Assembly (NCBI RefSeq): GCF_004365705.1
Contig: NZ_SOBN01000001.1
Span: 3,892,001-3,956,000 of the forward strand
Direction of reading: 5' to 3'
Length of the DNA: 64,000 bases
Origin: Streptomyces sp. 846.5
GTDB lineage: Bacteria; Actinomycetota; Actinomycetes; Streptomycetales; Streptomycetaceae
The position numbers and the translations under genes were made by a program. The notes beneath the pieces were generated by a model. That model ran no database searches. It worked only from the letters and a program-made list of their open reading frames with translations, and had not been told where the DNA came from. Shown here piece by piece: positions 1 to 11,181 of the stretch (position 1 is its first letter; each line of letters starts with the position of its first letter).

Positions 1-676
1 TCTCGATGCTCCCGGAGGAGCCGTCGGCGAGGCTGACGGCCTCGCCGCACGGCGAGAAGACGGTGTCGCCCGCCATGACGATCCCCGTCGTGCCGGTCGC
101 CGAGACCCCGCCCTGCTTCGTCGTCACGACGTGGGTGTCGGCCAACGTGACGTGCTGTGCCCCTGATCCGACAGTCACGCCCCAGCCGGCGGTGGCACCG
201 ATCCGCATCCTGGAGAAGGAGATGTCCGCCGAGGCTCCGTCAACGGCCACCGCGGCCGAGGCGGCGCCGCCCGCGACGAACCCGTTCAGATCGATGTCGT
301 GCACCCCGACGAAGTCCATCGCCGGGCTGGTGCCGCCCTGAATGGCAGGGAAGCCGTACTCTGTCGGCGCGCCGACGCCGGTGAAGGTGATCGGGGCATC
401 GGCGGTGCCCGAGTTCGTGAAGGTCACCGGCTGATAGGTCCCGTAGCTGACGTTCACCGTGTCGCCGGCCGTCGCCGCGGCCGCGGCAGCCTGGATCTGG
501 CAGAAGGGCACGGACTGGCTGCCGGGGCCGGTGTCGCTGCAGCCGGCCGCAGCGACATTGACGTACAGCGCCGTGGGATCGGCGGCATGTGCCGAGCCGG
601 TTCCGAGGCCGCTCGCCAAAACCGCGAGTGAGGCCAGCACGGTCGTGGATATGAGTGGAGAGCGTCGACGCCGCAT
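1..676 (-). CDS. Secreted right-handed beta-helix (pectate-lyase-like) protein, N-terminal part
   Basis: The frame is open from an ATG at 674-676 to the left edge, so the C-terminus lies outside the window. The protein starts with an Arg-rich n-region, a hydrophobic stretch and an AHA-type signal peptidase site near residue 32, so it is exported. The mature part (LYVNVAAAGCSDTGPGSQS, PFCQIQAAAAAA, GDTVNVSYGTY, then short turns such as DIDLNGF and VTVGSGAQHVTLADT) is typical of parallel beta-helix proteins. The start of the mature region closely resembles the 929-residue protein at 43772-46561 (GTGTQASPYCLIQDAVNAA there), so the two are probably paralogues. Substrate unknown; a carbohydrate-binding or cell-surface role is inferred from the fold only. 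Confidence 0.8.
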   Translation of the reverse strand, partial: MRRRRSPLISTTVLASLAVLASGLGTGSAHAADPTALYVNVAAAGCSDTGPGSQSVPFCQIQAAAAAATAGDTVNVSYGTYQPVTFTNSGTADAPITFTGVGAPTEYGFPAIQGGTSPAMDFVGVHDIDLNGFVAGGAASAAVAVDGASADISFSRMRIGATAGWGVTVGSGAQHVTLADTHVVTTKQGGVSATGTTGIVMAGDTVFSPCGEAVSLADGSSGSIE

Positions 677-821
677 GCTTCTTGTCTTTTCAGTCAGCGC
701 TGACCAGGCCTGTTACCGGCAGCGCCGCCAAGAGTAAGCGTCGGGGAATCCACCTCGGCAGGCGGGGTTCGGTGCGGACCCTGTCCGCACCGAACCCCGG
801 GAATCCCGCCCGCCGCAGCGG

Positions 822-1400
822 TCAGCTCTCGGCCGGGCCGTCCTCGGTGCCGTTGTTCTCGGCGTCGCCCTCGACCGTGCCGTCGGCGTCCTCGTCCTTG
901 TCGACGTCGGTGGCGAGGCCGAGGCGCTCGACGAGCCACTGGTCGAAGCCGACTGCGGCCTGGGTCCAGTTGGCCGTCATCGCCACGAAGTAGTTGATGT
1001 TGACGCCCATGCCGACGATCATCTGCGACTCGCCGATGACCCGGACCACGCCGTCGTCGTGGACGTGGGTGTAGACCTTCGGCCAGAGGGTCTCCCGGTT
1101 CCACTCGTCCAGGGCCTCCAGCAGCTCGGCCTTCTTCTCGATCGGGTGGGGCCGGTCGTAAAAGGCGCGGACGGCGAAGAGCTCCTTCTGCTCGCCGCGG
1201 AACATGTAGTAGACGCGGAAGCCCTCCCAGGGGGCGAGCAGGTCGCCCTCCTCGTCCACGGCGTGCTTCAGCTCCATCTGGTCCAGCAGCTGGGTGACCA
1301 GCTCCTGGTTGGGCACGACGACCGGCGGCGGCCCGTCCTGGCCCGACGGCTGCGGCTGCGGCACCCCGAAGGAGGGGATGGAAGACGGGTCGATGCTCAT
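822..1400 (-). CDS. YbjN domain-containing protein
   Basis: A 192-residue cytosolic protein, starting at ATG 1398-1400 (MSIDPSSIPSFG); an in-frame ATG 17 codons upstream is less likely. After a Pro-rich N-terminus, residues about 30-160 match the YbjN fold, a type III secretion chaperone-like domain common in actinobacteria; recognisable blocks are WEGFRVYYMFRGEQ and FYDRPHPIEKK. The C-terminus is a strongly acidic tail (DVDKDEDADGTVEGDAENN). Such proteins are thought to act in stress responses or as chaperone-like factors, but no biochemical role is established. It lies just downstream of clpB on the same strand with a 130-bp gap, so joint stress expression is possible but not shown. Confidence 0.75.
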   Translation of the reverse strand: MSIDPSSIPSFGVPQPQPSGQDGPPPVVVPNQELVTQLLDQMELKHAVDEEGDLLAPWEGFRVYYMFRGEQKELFAVRAFYDRPHPIEKKAELLEALDEWNRETLWPKVYTHVHDDGVVRVIGESQMIVGMGVNINYFVAMTANWTQAAVGFDQWLVERLGLATDVDKDEDADGTVEGDAENNGTEDGPAES

Positions 1401-1532
1401 AACTTGGCCGGGTTCCCTTCGAATGAACTTACCGACCCCATCCTGCCTCATCCCGGGGGCCCGGCGAAGCCCCGGAAGCCCCTGTGACGGGGTTCCGGGG
1501 CCCGCGGTGCCGGGGACCGCGGGCGGCGGGCC

Positions 1533-4154
<2,622 letters not shown>

Positions 4155-4215
4155 GCTTGTATGTCCTCCCGTGCTCTGCTGTCGTCACGTTATTGCCATG
4201 TACAGCATGACGTAA

Positions 4216-4236
4216 GTTGAGTCTATTCCACTCAAG
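4216..4236. promoter_or_regulatory. HAIR operator (HspR binding site) of clpB
   Basis: GTTGAGT-N7-ACTCAAG matches the HspR-associated inverted repeat (consensus CTTGAGT-N7-ACTCAAG) at all positions but the first. It lies 62-82 bp upstream of the clpB GTG, where a repressor would block the promoter. In Streptomyces HspR with DnaK as corepressor controls dnaK, clpB and lon. Confidence 0.9.
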
Positions 4237-4346
4237 GAGGCAGTGGGGACCAAACCGCGCCAGGACACGAACAGCGCGCCCCGCCCGAAGGACGGCGACG
4301 CGCTGCTCCTGGAACTGCTGCCGGGCGAACCACCGGCCCCCGTCCG

Positions 4347-4841
4347 TCAGTCCTCGTGCCCCTCCAGCCGCTGCAGGTGGTCCACGCACACCGCCACGCA
4401 CAGCAGCAGCGGGACGTCCTGGCCGTCCTCGATGTCGATGCCGTAGGTGTCGCGGAAACTGAACCACTTGCGCGAGATCCGGGCCACCCGGTCCCCGTTG
4501 TCGTCCTCGATGTCGAACTCGTGGTCGAGGATGTTGCCGTGCACCTCGAACTCGCGTCCGTCGGCGAGCTTCGCCTCGTACTTGTCGCGGAACGGGGTGA
4601 ACAGCTTCTTCTTCACGGTGGCGAGCGTCTCGCCGTCCCGCTCGATCTTCATGGCGTCACGGACGCTGACGATCTTCTTCTTGATCACCGCGACCTTGAC
4701 CCCGGACGGGTCCTTCAGCTCGAAGGTGTCGGAGATCCGCAGCACCTTGCCGTCGACCAGGAACGCCTTGTCGCCGTGCTCGGTGGTGATCCAGTGATCG
4801 TCACCGATCGAGAACATCCGGTCCCGCATCAGGAACTTCAT
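4347..4841 (-). CDS. LURP-one-related (scramblase-fold) protein
   Basis: A 164-residue protein starting at ATG 4841 behind GGAGGC. The opening MKFLMRDRMFSIGDDHWI and the repeated beta-strand pattern (LRISDTFELKDPSG, VRDAMKIERDGETLATVKKK) identify the LURP-one-related/YxjI family, a beta-barrel with a central helix like the Tubby and phospholipid scramblase folds. No enzyme activity is established in bacteria; lipid association is an inference from the fold. The start lies 148 bp from the divergent thioredoxin-NHL gene. Confidence 0.8.
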   Translation of the reverse strand: MKFLMRDRMFSIGDDHWITTEHGDKAFLVDGKVLRISDTFELKDPSGVKVAVIKKKIVSVRDAMKIERDGETLATVKKKLFTPFRDKYEAKLADGREFEVHGNILDHEFDIEDDNGDRVARISRKWFSFRDTYGIDIEDGQDVPLLLCVAVCVDHLQRLEGHED

Positions 4842-4988
4842 GACGTTTCGCCTCCGGGAGTGGTCCTGTACCGAGTAGGACGCCTTCCCGCAGGAGGGAG
4901 TTCCTAGCCGCTCCGGACGACTCTCCCACTGTCCGGCGGCGAACCGGGCCCCGGAATGCGCCCCAGCGGCATGCTGTTGGATGGGGAC

Positions 4989-6812
4989 ATGGCTTCACGT
5001 GCACGCGTTCGCGCTCCCCAACTGGTCGGCAAGGGCGGTTGGCTCAACACCGGCGGCAAGGAACTCACCCTCGGCGACCTCCGGGGGAAGATCGTTCTGC
5101 TCGACTTCTGGACCTTCTGTTGCATCAACTGCCTGCACGTCCTGGACGAGCTGCGCGAGCTGGAGGAGAAGCACCGCGACACCCTGGTGATCGTCGGCGT
5201 GCACTCGCCCAAGTTCGCGCACGAGGCCGAGCACGGTGCGGTGGTCGATGCGGTGGCGCGGTACGACGTGGCGCATCCGGTGCTGGACGACCCGGAGCTG
5301 GTGACCTGGAAACAGTACGCGGTGCGGGCCTGGCCGACGCTGGTGGTGGTGGACCCCGAGGGGTACGTCGTCGCGCAGCACGCGGGTGAGGGCCATGCGC
5401 ACGCCATCGCCGCCCTGGTGGAGGAGTTGGAGGCGGAGCACGCCGCCAAGGGGACGCTGCGGCGCGGCGACAGCCCCTACGTCCCGCCGGTGGCCGAGCC
5501 CGGGGCGCTGCGCTTCCCCGGCAAGGCGGTGCGACTGCCGCACGGCGGCTACCTGGTGGCCGACTCGGGGCACCACTCGCTGGTCGAGCTGGCCGAGGAC
5601 GGCGAGACCGTGCTGCGCCGGATCGGCGACGGCGAGCGCGGGTTCGTGGACGGACCGGCCGGCGCCGCGCGGTTCAGCGAGCCGCAGGGCCTGGCGCTGC
5701 TGCCCGGAGAAGAAGGCGGCGCGGTGGTGGTCGCCGACACCGTCAACCACGCACTGCGCCGGGTGGACCTGGCCAGTGGCGAGGTGACCACGGTGGCCGG
5801 GACCGGCCGCCAGTGGTGGCAGAACTCGGCGACTTCGGGCCCGGCCCGCGAGGTCGACCTCTCCTCGCCCTGGGACGTCGCCTGGTTCGACGGCCGGGTC
5901 TGGATCGCCATGGCCGGCACCCACCAGCTGTGGGCCTGGGACCCGGTGGAGGGGACGGTCGCCGTCGCGGCCGGGACCACCAACGAGGGCCTGGTCGACG
6001 GCCCGGCGGAGGAGGCCTGGTTCGCCCAGCCGTCCGGACTGGCCGTCAGCCCGGACGGGGAGCGGCTCTGGGTGGCCGACTCGGAGACCTCGGCCGTGCG
6101 CTGGGTCGCCGCCGGCACGCACGAGGTCAGCACCGCGGTGGGCACCGGTCTGTTCGACTTCGGGCACCGGGACGGCGCGGCCGGACAGGCGCTGCTGCAG
6201 CACCCGCTCGGGGTGACCGTGCTGCCCGACGGCTCGGTCGCGATCGCGGACACCTACAACCACGCCCTGCGCCGCTACGACCCGAGCAGCGGCGAGGTCA
6301 CCACCCTGGCCACCGACCTGCGCGAGCCCTCCGGCGCGGTGGTCGTCGACGGGGACATCGTCGTCGTCGAGTCGGCCCGGCACCGGCTCACCCGACTCCG
6401 GCTGCCCGAGGAGGCGGTCCAGGTCGAGGCGGCGGCGCACCGCACCCAGCGTCCGGCGACCGAGGTCGCCCCGGGCGCGCTGCGGCTCGACGTGATCTTC
6501 ACGCCCCCGGCCGGACAGAAGCTGGACGAGAGCTTCGGGCCCGCCACCCGACTGCTCGTCAGCTCCACCCCGCCCGAGTTGCTGATCTCCGGCGAGGGCT
6601 CGGACACCGCGCTCGACCGCGAGCTGCGGCTGAACCCGGCCGTCACCGAGGGCGTGCTGCACATCAGCGCGATGGCCGCGTCCTGCGACGACGATCCGGC
6701 GATCGAGTACCCGACCTGCCACGTGCACCAGCAGGACTGGGGCGTCCCGGTCCGACTGGTGGAGGGGGCGGCCTCGCGGCTGCCGCTCGTGCTTGCAGGG
6801 ATGGACGGGTAG
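4989..6812 (+). CDS. Thioredoxin-like protein with NHL-repeat beta-propeller
   Basis: 607 residues from the preferred ATG at 4989 (MASRARVRAP), which has a GGATGGGGAC stretch just upstream; an in-frame ATG at 4956 is possible. Residues 1-150 form a TlpA/thioredoxin fold with FWTFCCINCLH, giving the CxxC redox pair C-I-N-C near residues 45-48, and the cis-Pro segment AWPTLVVVDPEG. Residues about 165-480 contain NHL-type repeats (GYLVADSGHHSLVEL, VVVADTVNHALRR, VAIADTYNHALRRYDP) forming a six-bladed propeller. A C-terminal domain has several Cys. The architecture matches NHL-thioredoxin proteins related to the NHLRC2 group. No signal peptide is seen, so it is probably cytoplasmic. Substrate unknown. 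Confidence 0.88.
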   Translation: MASRARVRAPQLVGKGGWLNTGGKELTLGDLRGKIVLLDFWTFCCINCLHVLDELRELEEKHRDTLVIVGVHSPKFAHEAEHGAVVDAVARYDVAHPVLDDPELVTWKQYAVRAWPTLVVVDPEGYVVAQHAGEGHAHAIAALVEELEAEHAAKGTLRRGDSPYVPPVAEPGALRFPGKAVRLPHGGYLVADSGHHSLVELAEDGETVLRRIGDGERGFVDGPAGAARFSEPQGLALLPGEEGGAVVVADTVNHALRRVDLASGEVTTVAGTGRQWWQNSATSGPAREVDLSSPWDVAWFDGRVWIAMAGTHQLWAWDPVEGTVAVAAGTTNEGLVDGPAEEAWFAQPSGLAVSPDGERLWVADSETSAVRWVAAGTHEVSTAVGTGLFDFGHRDGAAGQALLQHPLGVTVLPDGSVAIADTYNHALRRYDPSSGEVTTLATDLREPSGAVVVDGDIVVVESARHRLTRLRLPEEAVQVEAAAHRTQRPATEVAPGALRLDVIFTPPAGQKLDESFGPATRLLVSSTPPELLISGEGSDTALDRELRLNPAVTEGVLHISAMAASCDDDPAIEYPTCHVHQQDWGVPVRLVEGAASRLPLVLAGMDG

Positions 6813-6850
6813 CGCGGTGCTGCACGGGCTACGGCGTGTGCCTGGTTGGC

Positions 6851-6925
6851 CGCGCAGTTCCTCGCACCCCTGAGCATCTGCAACTGGCTCAGTTGCAGAT
6901 GCTCAGGGGCGCGAGGAACTGCGCG
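6851..6925. terminator. Near-perfect 35-bp stem-loop (bidirectional terminator / dispersed repeat)
   Basis: Arms 6851-6885 and 6891-6925 pair over 35 bp with one mismatch (A at 6866) around a 5-nt loop. It lies between the convergent thioredoxin-NHL and M18 aminopeptidase genes, as expected of a bidirectional terminator. The GGGGCGCGAGGAACTGCGCG end recurs at 46715-46741, so it belongs to a dispersed family. Confidence 0.85.
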
Positions 6926-6963
6926 ACAAGCCATGCATGTGCAGCAACCAGCAGCGGTGGCGC

Positions 6964-8277
6964 TCAGCCCTCCAGAAACGCCTTGAGCGCCGCCGCCAGC
7001 AGGTACGGGTCGTCGGCCCCGCACAGCTCGCGGGCCGAGTGCATCGACAGCGCCGCGATGCCGCAGTCCACCGTGGCGATGCCCAGCCGGGCCGCGGTGA
7101 TCGGGCCGATGGTGGTGCCGCAGGGCATCGAGTTGTTGGAGACGAAGCTCTGCCAGGGCACCCCGGCCCGCTCGCAGGCCGCGGCGAAGACCGCCCGGCC
7201 GACGCCGTTGGTGGCATAGCGGTTGTTGACGTTGACCTTGAGGATCGGGCCGCCGTTCGGGAGCGGATGGTGCCCCGGCTCGTGCCGCTCGCTGTAGTTG
7301 GGGTGCACCGCGTGGCCCATGTCCGAGGACAGGCAGATCGTCCCGGCCAGCGAGCGGGCGCGGTCCTCCAGGCTGCCGCCGCGGGCGAACACCGAGCGCT
7401 CCAGGACGTTGCCGAGCAGCGGGCCCTGGGCGCCGGTGTCGGACTCGCTGCCGTTCTCCTCGTGGTCGAAGGCGGCGAGCACCGGGAGGTACGGCAGTTC
7501 TGCGGCGCCCGGCGCGGAGGCGACCGCGGCCAGCGCGGCCGTGGCGGCGTGCACCGAGAGCAGGTTGTCCAGGCGCGGCGCCGCCAGCAGCTCGCGGTCG
7601 CGGCCCAGGTAGGACGGCGGCTGGACGTCGTGCGTCATCAGGTCCCAGCCGACCACCTCGTCCGGGTCCAGGTCGGCGCTGCGGGCGACGTAGTCGATCA
7701 GCGCGCCCTCGGTGGGCCGGCCCAGGCCCCAGACCGGGGTGAGGTGCCGCTGCTTGTCCAGCGTCATGCCGTCGTTGACCTGGCGGTCCAGGTGGATAGC
7801 CAGCTGCGGCACCCGCAGCAGCGCCTCGTCGAGCTGGACCAGCCTGGCGGTGCCGTCGCGCAGCGCGAGCCGTCCGGAGAGCCCGAGGTCGCGGTCCAGC
7901 CAGGTGTTCAGCGGGACGCCGCCGTAGATCTCCACGGCGACCTGGCGCCAGCCGACCGAGCCGGTGTCCGGAACCGGCTTGACCCGCAGGTTGGGCGAGT
8001 CGGTGTGGGTGCCGACGATGCGGAACGGGGTCGCCGCGGTCACACCCTCGGGGACGTACCAGGCGATGAGCGCACCACCGCGGATGACATAGCGCCCTCC
8101 CGCTGTGCCCTCCCAGGAAGCGGTCTCCTCGACCTGCCGGAAGCCCGCCTTCTCCAGCCGCTGCGCGGCGCTGGCCACCGCGTGGTACGGCGAGGGGCTG
8201 GCCTGCAGGTAGGCGATGAGGTCGTCGGTGTGGCTGCGGTCGAAGGCGACGCCGCCCGCGCCGGCTGCGCTGGTCAA
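6964..8277 (-). CDS. apeB: M18 family aminopeptidase
   Basis: A 437-residue cytosolic metallopeptidase that removes N-terminal (usually acidic or neutral) residues from peptides. The start is TTG 8275-8277, chosen because GGAG lies 5-8 nt upstream and the family N-terminus (DDLIAYLQASPSPYHAV) follows. Metal-site motifs are present: GTHTDSPN near residue 89, DHEENGS near 268, SSDMGHAVHPNY and SMHSARE near 410. M18 enzymes are dodecameric dinuclear zinc enzymes; all expected His/Asp/Glu ligands appear intact. It is read alone, convergent with the upstream neighbour across the long hairpin. Confidence 0.93.
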   Translation of the reverse strand: MTSAAGAGGVAFDRSHTDDLIAYLQASPSPYHAVASAAQRLEKAGFRQVEETASWEGTAGGRYVIRGGALIAWYVPEGVTAATPFRIVGTHTDSPNLRVKPVPDTGSVGWRQVAVEIYGGVPLNTWLDRDLGLSGRLALRDGTARLVQLDEALLRVPQLAIHLDRQVNDGMTLDKQRHLTPVWGLGRPTEGALIDYVARSADLDPDEVVGWDLMTHDVQPPSYLGRDRELLAAPRLDNLLSVHAATAALAAVASAPGAAELPYLPVLAAFDHEENGSESDTGAQGPLLGNVLERSVFARGGSLEDRARSLAGTICLSSDMGHAVHPNYSERHEPGHHPLPNGGPILKVNVNNRYATNGVGRAVFAAACERAGVPWQSFVSNNSMPCGTTIGPITAARLGIATVDCGIAALSMHSARELCGADDPYLLAAALKAFLEG

Positions 8278-8511
8278 TGCTGCTCCAGGGGTGAGGGGAG
8301 GGCTGGGTACGGGGGCGGGGCCCTTCCTGGGAAGAGCCCCGCCCTCGTTTCCTGCCGTCCGAGCCTACGCCCGGCCGCGGACCGCATTCTCTGTACGGCA
8401 AGGGGCCGGTGTCGGAGAAGTGCCCCTTGACGTGTTCTTGTCCTACATCGTCTCGCTCAAGATCTGGTCAAGGATCCTGGCGGAGCAGACCGGTCCGGAT
8501 CGGAACCCGGA

Positions 8512-10344
8512 TCAGAACGCAGCCTCCGGAAGGTCCATGATGGCGTTGTCGATGCCCTCGGCGATCAGCCGCTGGGCGTGCACGGTCGGCAGCACGGTCC
8601 GGCTGAAGAAGCGCGCCGCAGCGACCTTGCCCTGGTAGAACGCGGTGTCCTTCTCGGACGTCCCACCCTCGGCCAGCTTCGCCTGGGCCACGGCCGCCTG
8701 GCGCAGCAGCAGCCAGCCGATGACCACGTCGCCGGAGACCAGCAGCAGCCGGGAGGTGTTCTGGCCGACCTTGTACATGTTCCGGACGTCCTGCTCGACC
8801 GAGCCCAGCTGGTTGAGCATGGCGCCGACGATGGCCTCCAGGTCGCCGGCCGAGGCGGCGAGCTGCTCACGCTCGGCGGCCAGTGCGTCGCCGCCGAGGC
8901 CGGAGGCGATGGCCTTCTGGATCTGCTCGGAGAGCGCGGTGAGGGCCTGGCCCTGGTCCTTGACGATCTTGCGGAAGAAGAAGTCCTGGCCCTGGATGGC
9001 GGTGGTGCCCTCGTAGAGGGTGTCGATCTTGGCGTCCCGGATGTACTGCTCGACCGGGTACTCCTGCAGGTAGCCGGAGCCGCCGAAGATCTGCAGTGAC
9101 TGGGCGAGCTGCTCGTAGGACTTCTCCGAGCCGTAGCCCTTGACGATCGGCAGCAGCAGGTCGTTGAGGCGCTCGGCGGCGTCGGCGGACTCGCCGCGGG
9201 CCTTGAGCAGCTGGATCTCGTCCTGGACGCTGGCGGTGTAGAGCACCAGGGCGCGCATGCCCTCGGCGTACGCCTTCTGCGTCAGCAGCGAGCGGCGGAC
9301 GTCGGGGTGGTGGGTGATGGTGACCCGGGGCGCGGCCTTGTCCAGGAACTCGGCGAGGTCGGGGCCCTGGACGCGCTCCTTGGCGTACTCCAGGGCGTTG
9401 AGGTAGCCGGTGGAGAGGGTGGCGATGGCCTTGGTGCCGACCATCATCCGGGCGAACTCGATGATGCGGAACATCTGCCGGATGCCGTCGTGCTTCTCGC
9501 CGAGCAGCCAGCCGCGGGCCGGCGCCTTGGCTCCGAAGGTCAGCTCGCAGGTGTTGGACGCCTTGAGGCCCATCTTGTGCTCGACGTTGGTGGCGTAGAC
9601 GCCGTTGCGCTCGCCCAGCTCGCCGGTCTCCCAGTCGAAGTCGTACTTCGGCACGATGAACAGGGACAGGCCCTTGGTGCCCGGGCCGTGGCCCTCGGGG
9701 CGAGCCAGCACCATGTGGACGATGTTGTCGGACATGTCGTGCTCGCCCGAGGTGATGAAGCGCTTGACGCCCTCGATGTGCCAGGAGCCGTCGTCCTGCC
9801 GGACGGCCTTGGTGCGGCCGGCGCCGACGTCCGAGCCCGCGTCGGGCTCGGTGAGCACCATGGTGGAGCCCCACTGCTTGTCGGCCATCAGCTGGGCGAT
9901 CTTGAGCTGCTCCTCGGTGCCCTCCTCGGCGATGACGCCGGCGAAGGCCGGGCCGGAGGAGTACATCCACACCGCGGGGTTGGAGCCCAGCACCATCTCG
10001 GCGTAGGCCCAGATCAGGCTGGAGGGGGTGGGGGTGCCGCCGATGGACTCGGGGATGCCCAGGCGCCACCACTCGGCGTCCATGTAGGCCTGGTAGCTCT
10101 TCTTGAAGGTCTCCGGCACCGGGGCGGTGCTGGTCTCCGGGTCGAAGACCGGCGGGTTGCGGTCGGCGTCGGCGAAGGAGGCGGCCAGCTCGTTCTCGGC
10201 GAGACGGGCTATCTCGGCGAGGATGCTCTTCGCCGTCTCCACGTCCATGTCGGCGAAAGGACCGCTGCCGTAGACCTCGTCGCGCCCGAGCACCTCGAAG
10301 AGGTTGAACTCAAGGTCGCGGAGGTTGGACTTGTAGTGACCCAT
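8512..10344 (-). CDS. Acyl-CoA dehydrogenase with C-terminal extension
   Basis: 610 residues from ATG 10344 ([20 protein letters not shown]), preceded by GGAGAAGG; an upstream in-frame ATG 18 bp away is inferior. The sequence has the short N-terminal cap of long acyl-CoA dehydrogenases, the FAD fold ([26 protein letters not shown]) and the C-terminal helical bundle ([30 protein letters not shown]), then the acetyl-CoA-dehydrogenase-like C-terminal domain. It oxidises acyl-CoA to the 2,3-enoyl-CoA using FAD and an electron-transfer flavoprotein. Substrate length cannot be read from sequence. Two TACC-N4-GGTA palindromes precede it, suggesting TetR-type control by fatty-acid status. Confidence 0.93.
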   Translation of the reverse strand: MGHYKSNLRDLEFNLFEVLGRDEVYGSGPFADMDVETAKSILAEIARLAENELAASFADADRNPPVFDPETSTAPVPETFKKSYQAYMDAEWWRLGIPESIGGTPTPSSLIWAYAEMVLGSNPAVWMYSSGPAFAGVIAEEGTEEQLKIAQLMADKQWGSTMVLTEPDAGSDVGAGRTKAVRQDDGSWHIEGVKRFITSGEHDMSDNIVHMVLARPEGHGPGTKGLSLFIVPKYDFDWETGELGERNGVYATNVEHKMGLKASNTCELTFGAKAPARGWLLGEKHDGIRQMFRIIEFARMMVGTKAIATLSTGYLNALEYAKERVQGPDLAEFLDKAAPRVTITHHPDVRRSLLTQKAYAEGMRALVLYTASVQDEIQLLKARGESADAAERLNDLLLPIVKGYGSEKSYEQLAQSLQIFGGSGYLQEYPVEQYIRDAKIDTLYEGTTAIQGQDFFFRKIVKDQGQALTALSEQIQKAIASGLGGDALAAEREQLAASAGDLEAIVGAMLNQLGSVEQDVRNMYKVGQNTSRLLLVSGDVVIGWLLLRQAAVAQAKLAEGGTSEKDTAFYQGKVAAARFFSRTVLPTVHAQRLIAEGIDNAIMDLPEAAF

Positions 10345-10413
10345 GGAACCTTCTCCGGTCATCGCGTCGGTAGGTGCCGGGATGTGCGCGGACGGTGTGC
10401 AGACAGCGTCCCC

Positions 10414-10450
10414 TACCCAGCGGTAATGACTATGATGCTACCCGCAGGTA
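10414..10450. promoter_or_regulatory. Two tandem TACC-N4-GGTA palindromes
   Basis: TACC-CAGC-GGTA at 10414-10425 and TACC-CGCA-GGTA at 10439-10450, 25 bp apart start to start, lie between the divergent acyl-CoA dehydrogenase and SseB-like genes. The sites resemble those of TetR-family fatty-acid repressors, but the regulator is not identified. Confidence 0.5.
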
Positions 10451-10508
10451 ACTTATTTCAACCCCACCGGGCCGTCCGAGTGGCGTCGAACTCGATAACC
10501 TTGGCCCC

Positions 10509-11042
10509 GTGTACGGCTACGAGCAAACGACGAGCGGCGCCGGACCCGGCTACCAGGGCGGCCCCTACCAGCAGCAGAACCCCGCCGGAATGGGCCCTGA
10601 CCTGGGCGCCGGGATGGGCGCAGGCGGCATGGGCGGCTACGGGCAGACCCAGCAGCCCCAGCAGCCGCTCTACCCCGAGCCGTCGCCGCCGTCGCTGAGC
10701 GACGCCGTCCGCGCCTTCACCACCGGCGGCCTGCCGGTGGAGGACTTCCAGTCGATCTTCATCACCTCCAAGGTCTACTGCCCGCGCGGCGAGCGCCCCG
10801 GCTTCCTGGCGCTGCACAACACCCCGCAGCCGGTGATCCCGATGTTCAGCTCGCTGAAGGAGCTGCGCCGCTACGCCGGCAAGGAGTCCAAGTACTTCAC
10901 CGTGACCGGCGCCGAGGTGCTCGACCTGCTGCCGACGGGCTACGGCTTCGCCATGGACATGGAGGGCGAGCACCGGATGGTGTTCGACGCCAAGGCCGTG
11001 GAGCAGATGGTCGACTTCACCATGCGCCGCATGTACGGCTGA
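10509..11042 (+). CDS. SseB-like protein with Gly/Gln/Pro-rich N-terminus
   Basis: 177 residues from GTG 10509. Residues 1-58 are a low-complexity Gly/Tyr/Gln/Pro region (GGPYQQQNPAGMGPDLGAG); residues 65-177 match the SseB N-terminal-like domain (VYCPRGERPGFLALHNTPQ, MFSSLKELRRYAG, GFAMDMEGEHRMVFDAKAV). No clear ribosome-binding site precedes the GTG, so the message may be leaderless or start further in. Streptomycetes carry several such proteins of unknown role. Confidence 0.7.
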   Translation: MYGYEQTTSGAGPGYQGGPYQQQNPAGMGPDLGAGMGAGGMGGYGQTQQPQQPLYPEPSPPSLSDAVRAFTTGGLPVEDFQSIFITSKVYCPRGERPGFLALHNTPQPVIPMFSSLKELRRYAGKESKYFTVTGAEVLDLLPTGYGFAMDMEGEHRMVFDAKAVEQMVDFTMRRMYG

Positions 11043-11086
11043 GACCCGCCCCGAGAAGGCCGCCCCAGCCGCCGCACGAGCACATG

Positions 11087-11123
11087 GTTGAAGTTTCAAC
11101 TTGCTTTCGGTTGATGTATCAAC
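11087..11123. promoter_or_regulatory. Two tandem GTTGA-type palindromes upstream of pirin
   Basis: GTTGAA-GT-TTCAAC at 11087-11100 and GTTGAT-GT-ATCAAC at 11110-11123 are two 14-bp palindromes 23 bp apart, about two helical turns, so two dimers would bind the same DNA face. They lie 59-95 bp before the pirin ATG. Size and symmetry fit a MarR-type regulator; no such gene is adjacent. Confidence 0.65.
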
Positions 11124-11181
11124 TAATCTCATGGGTGTCGGCAGGATCTGCCGCTCATGCTTTTCGTCAGAGGAGGACGCC

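Noticed and set aside
4956-4988. Upstream ATG for the thioredoxin-NHL protein
   Set aside because: The extension is not family-like and lacks a ribosome-binding site; ATG 4989 has a purine-rich stretch just upstream.
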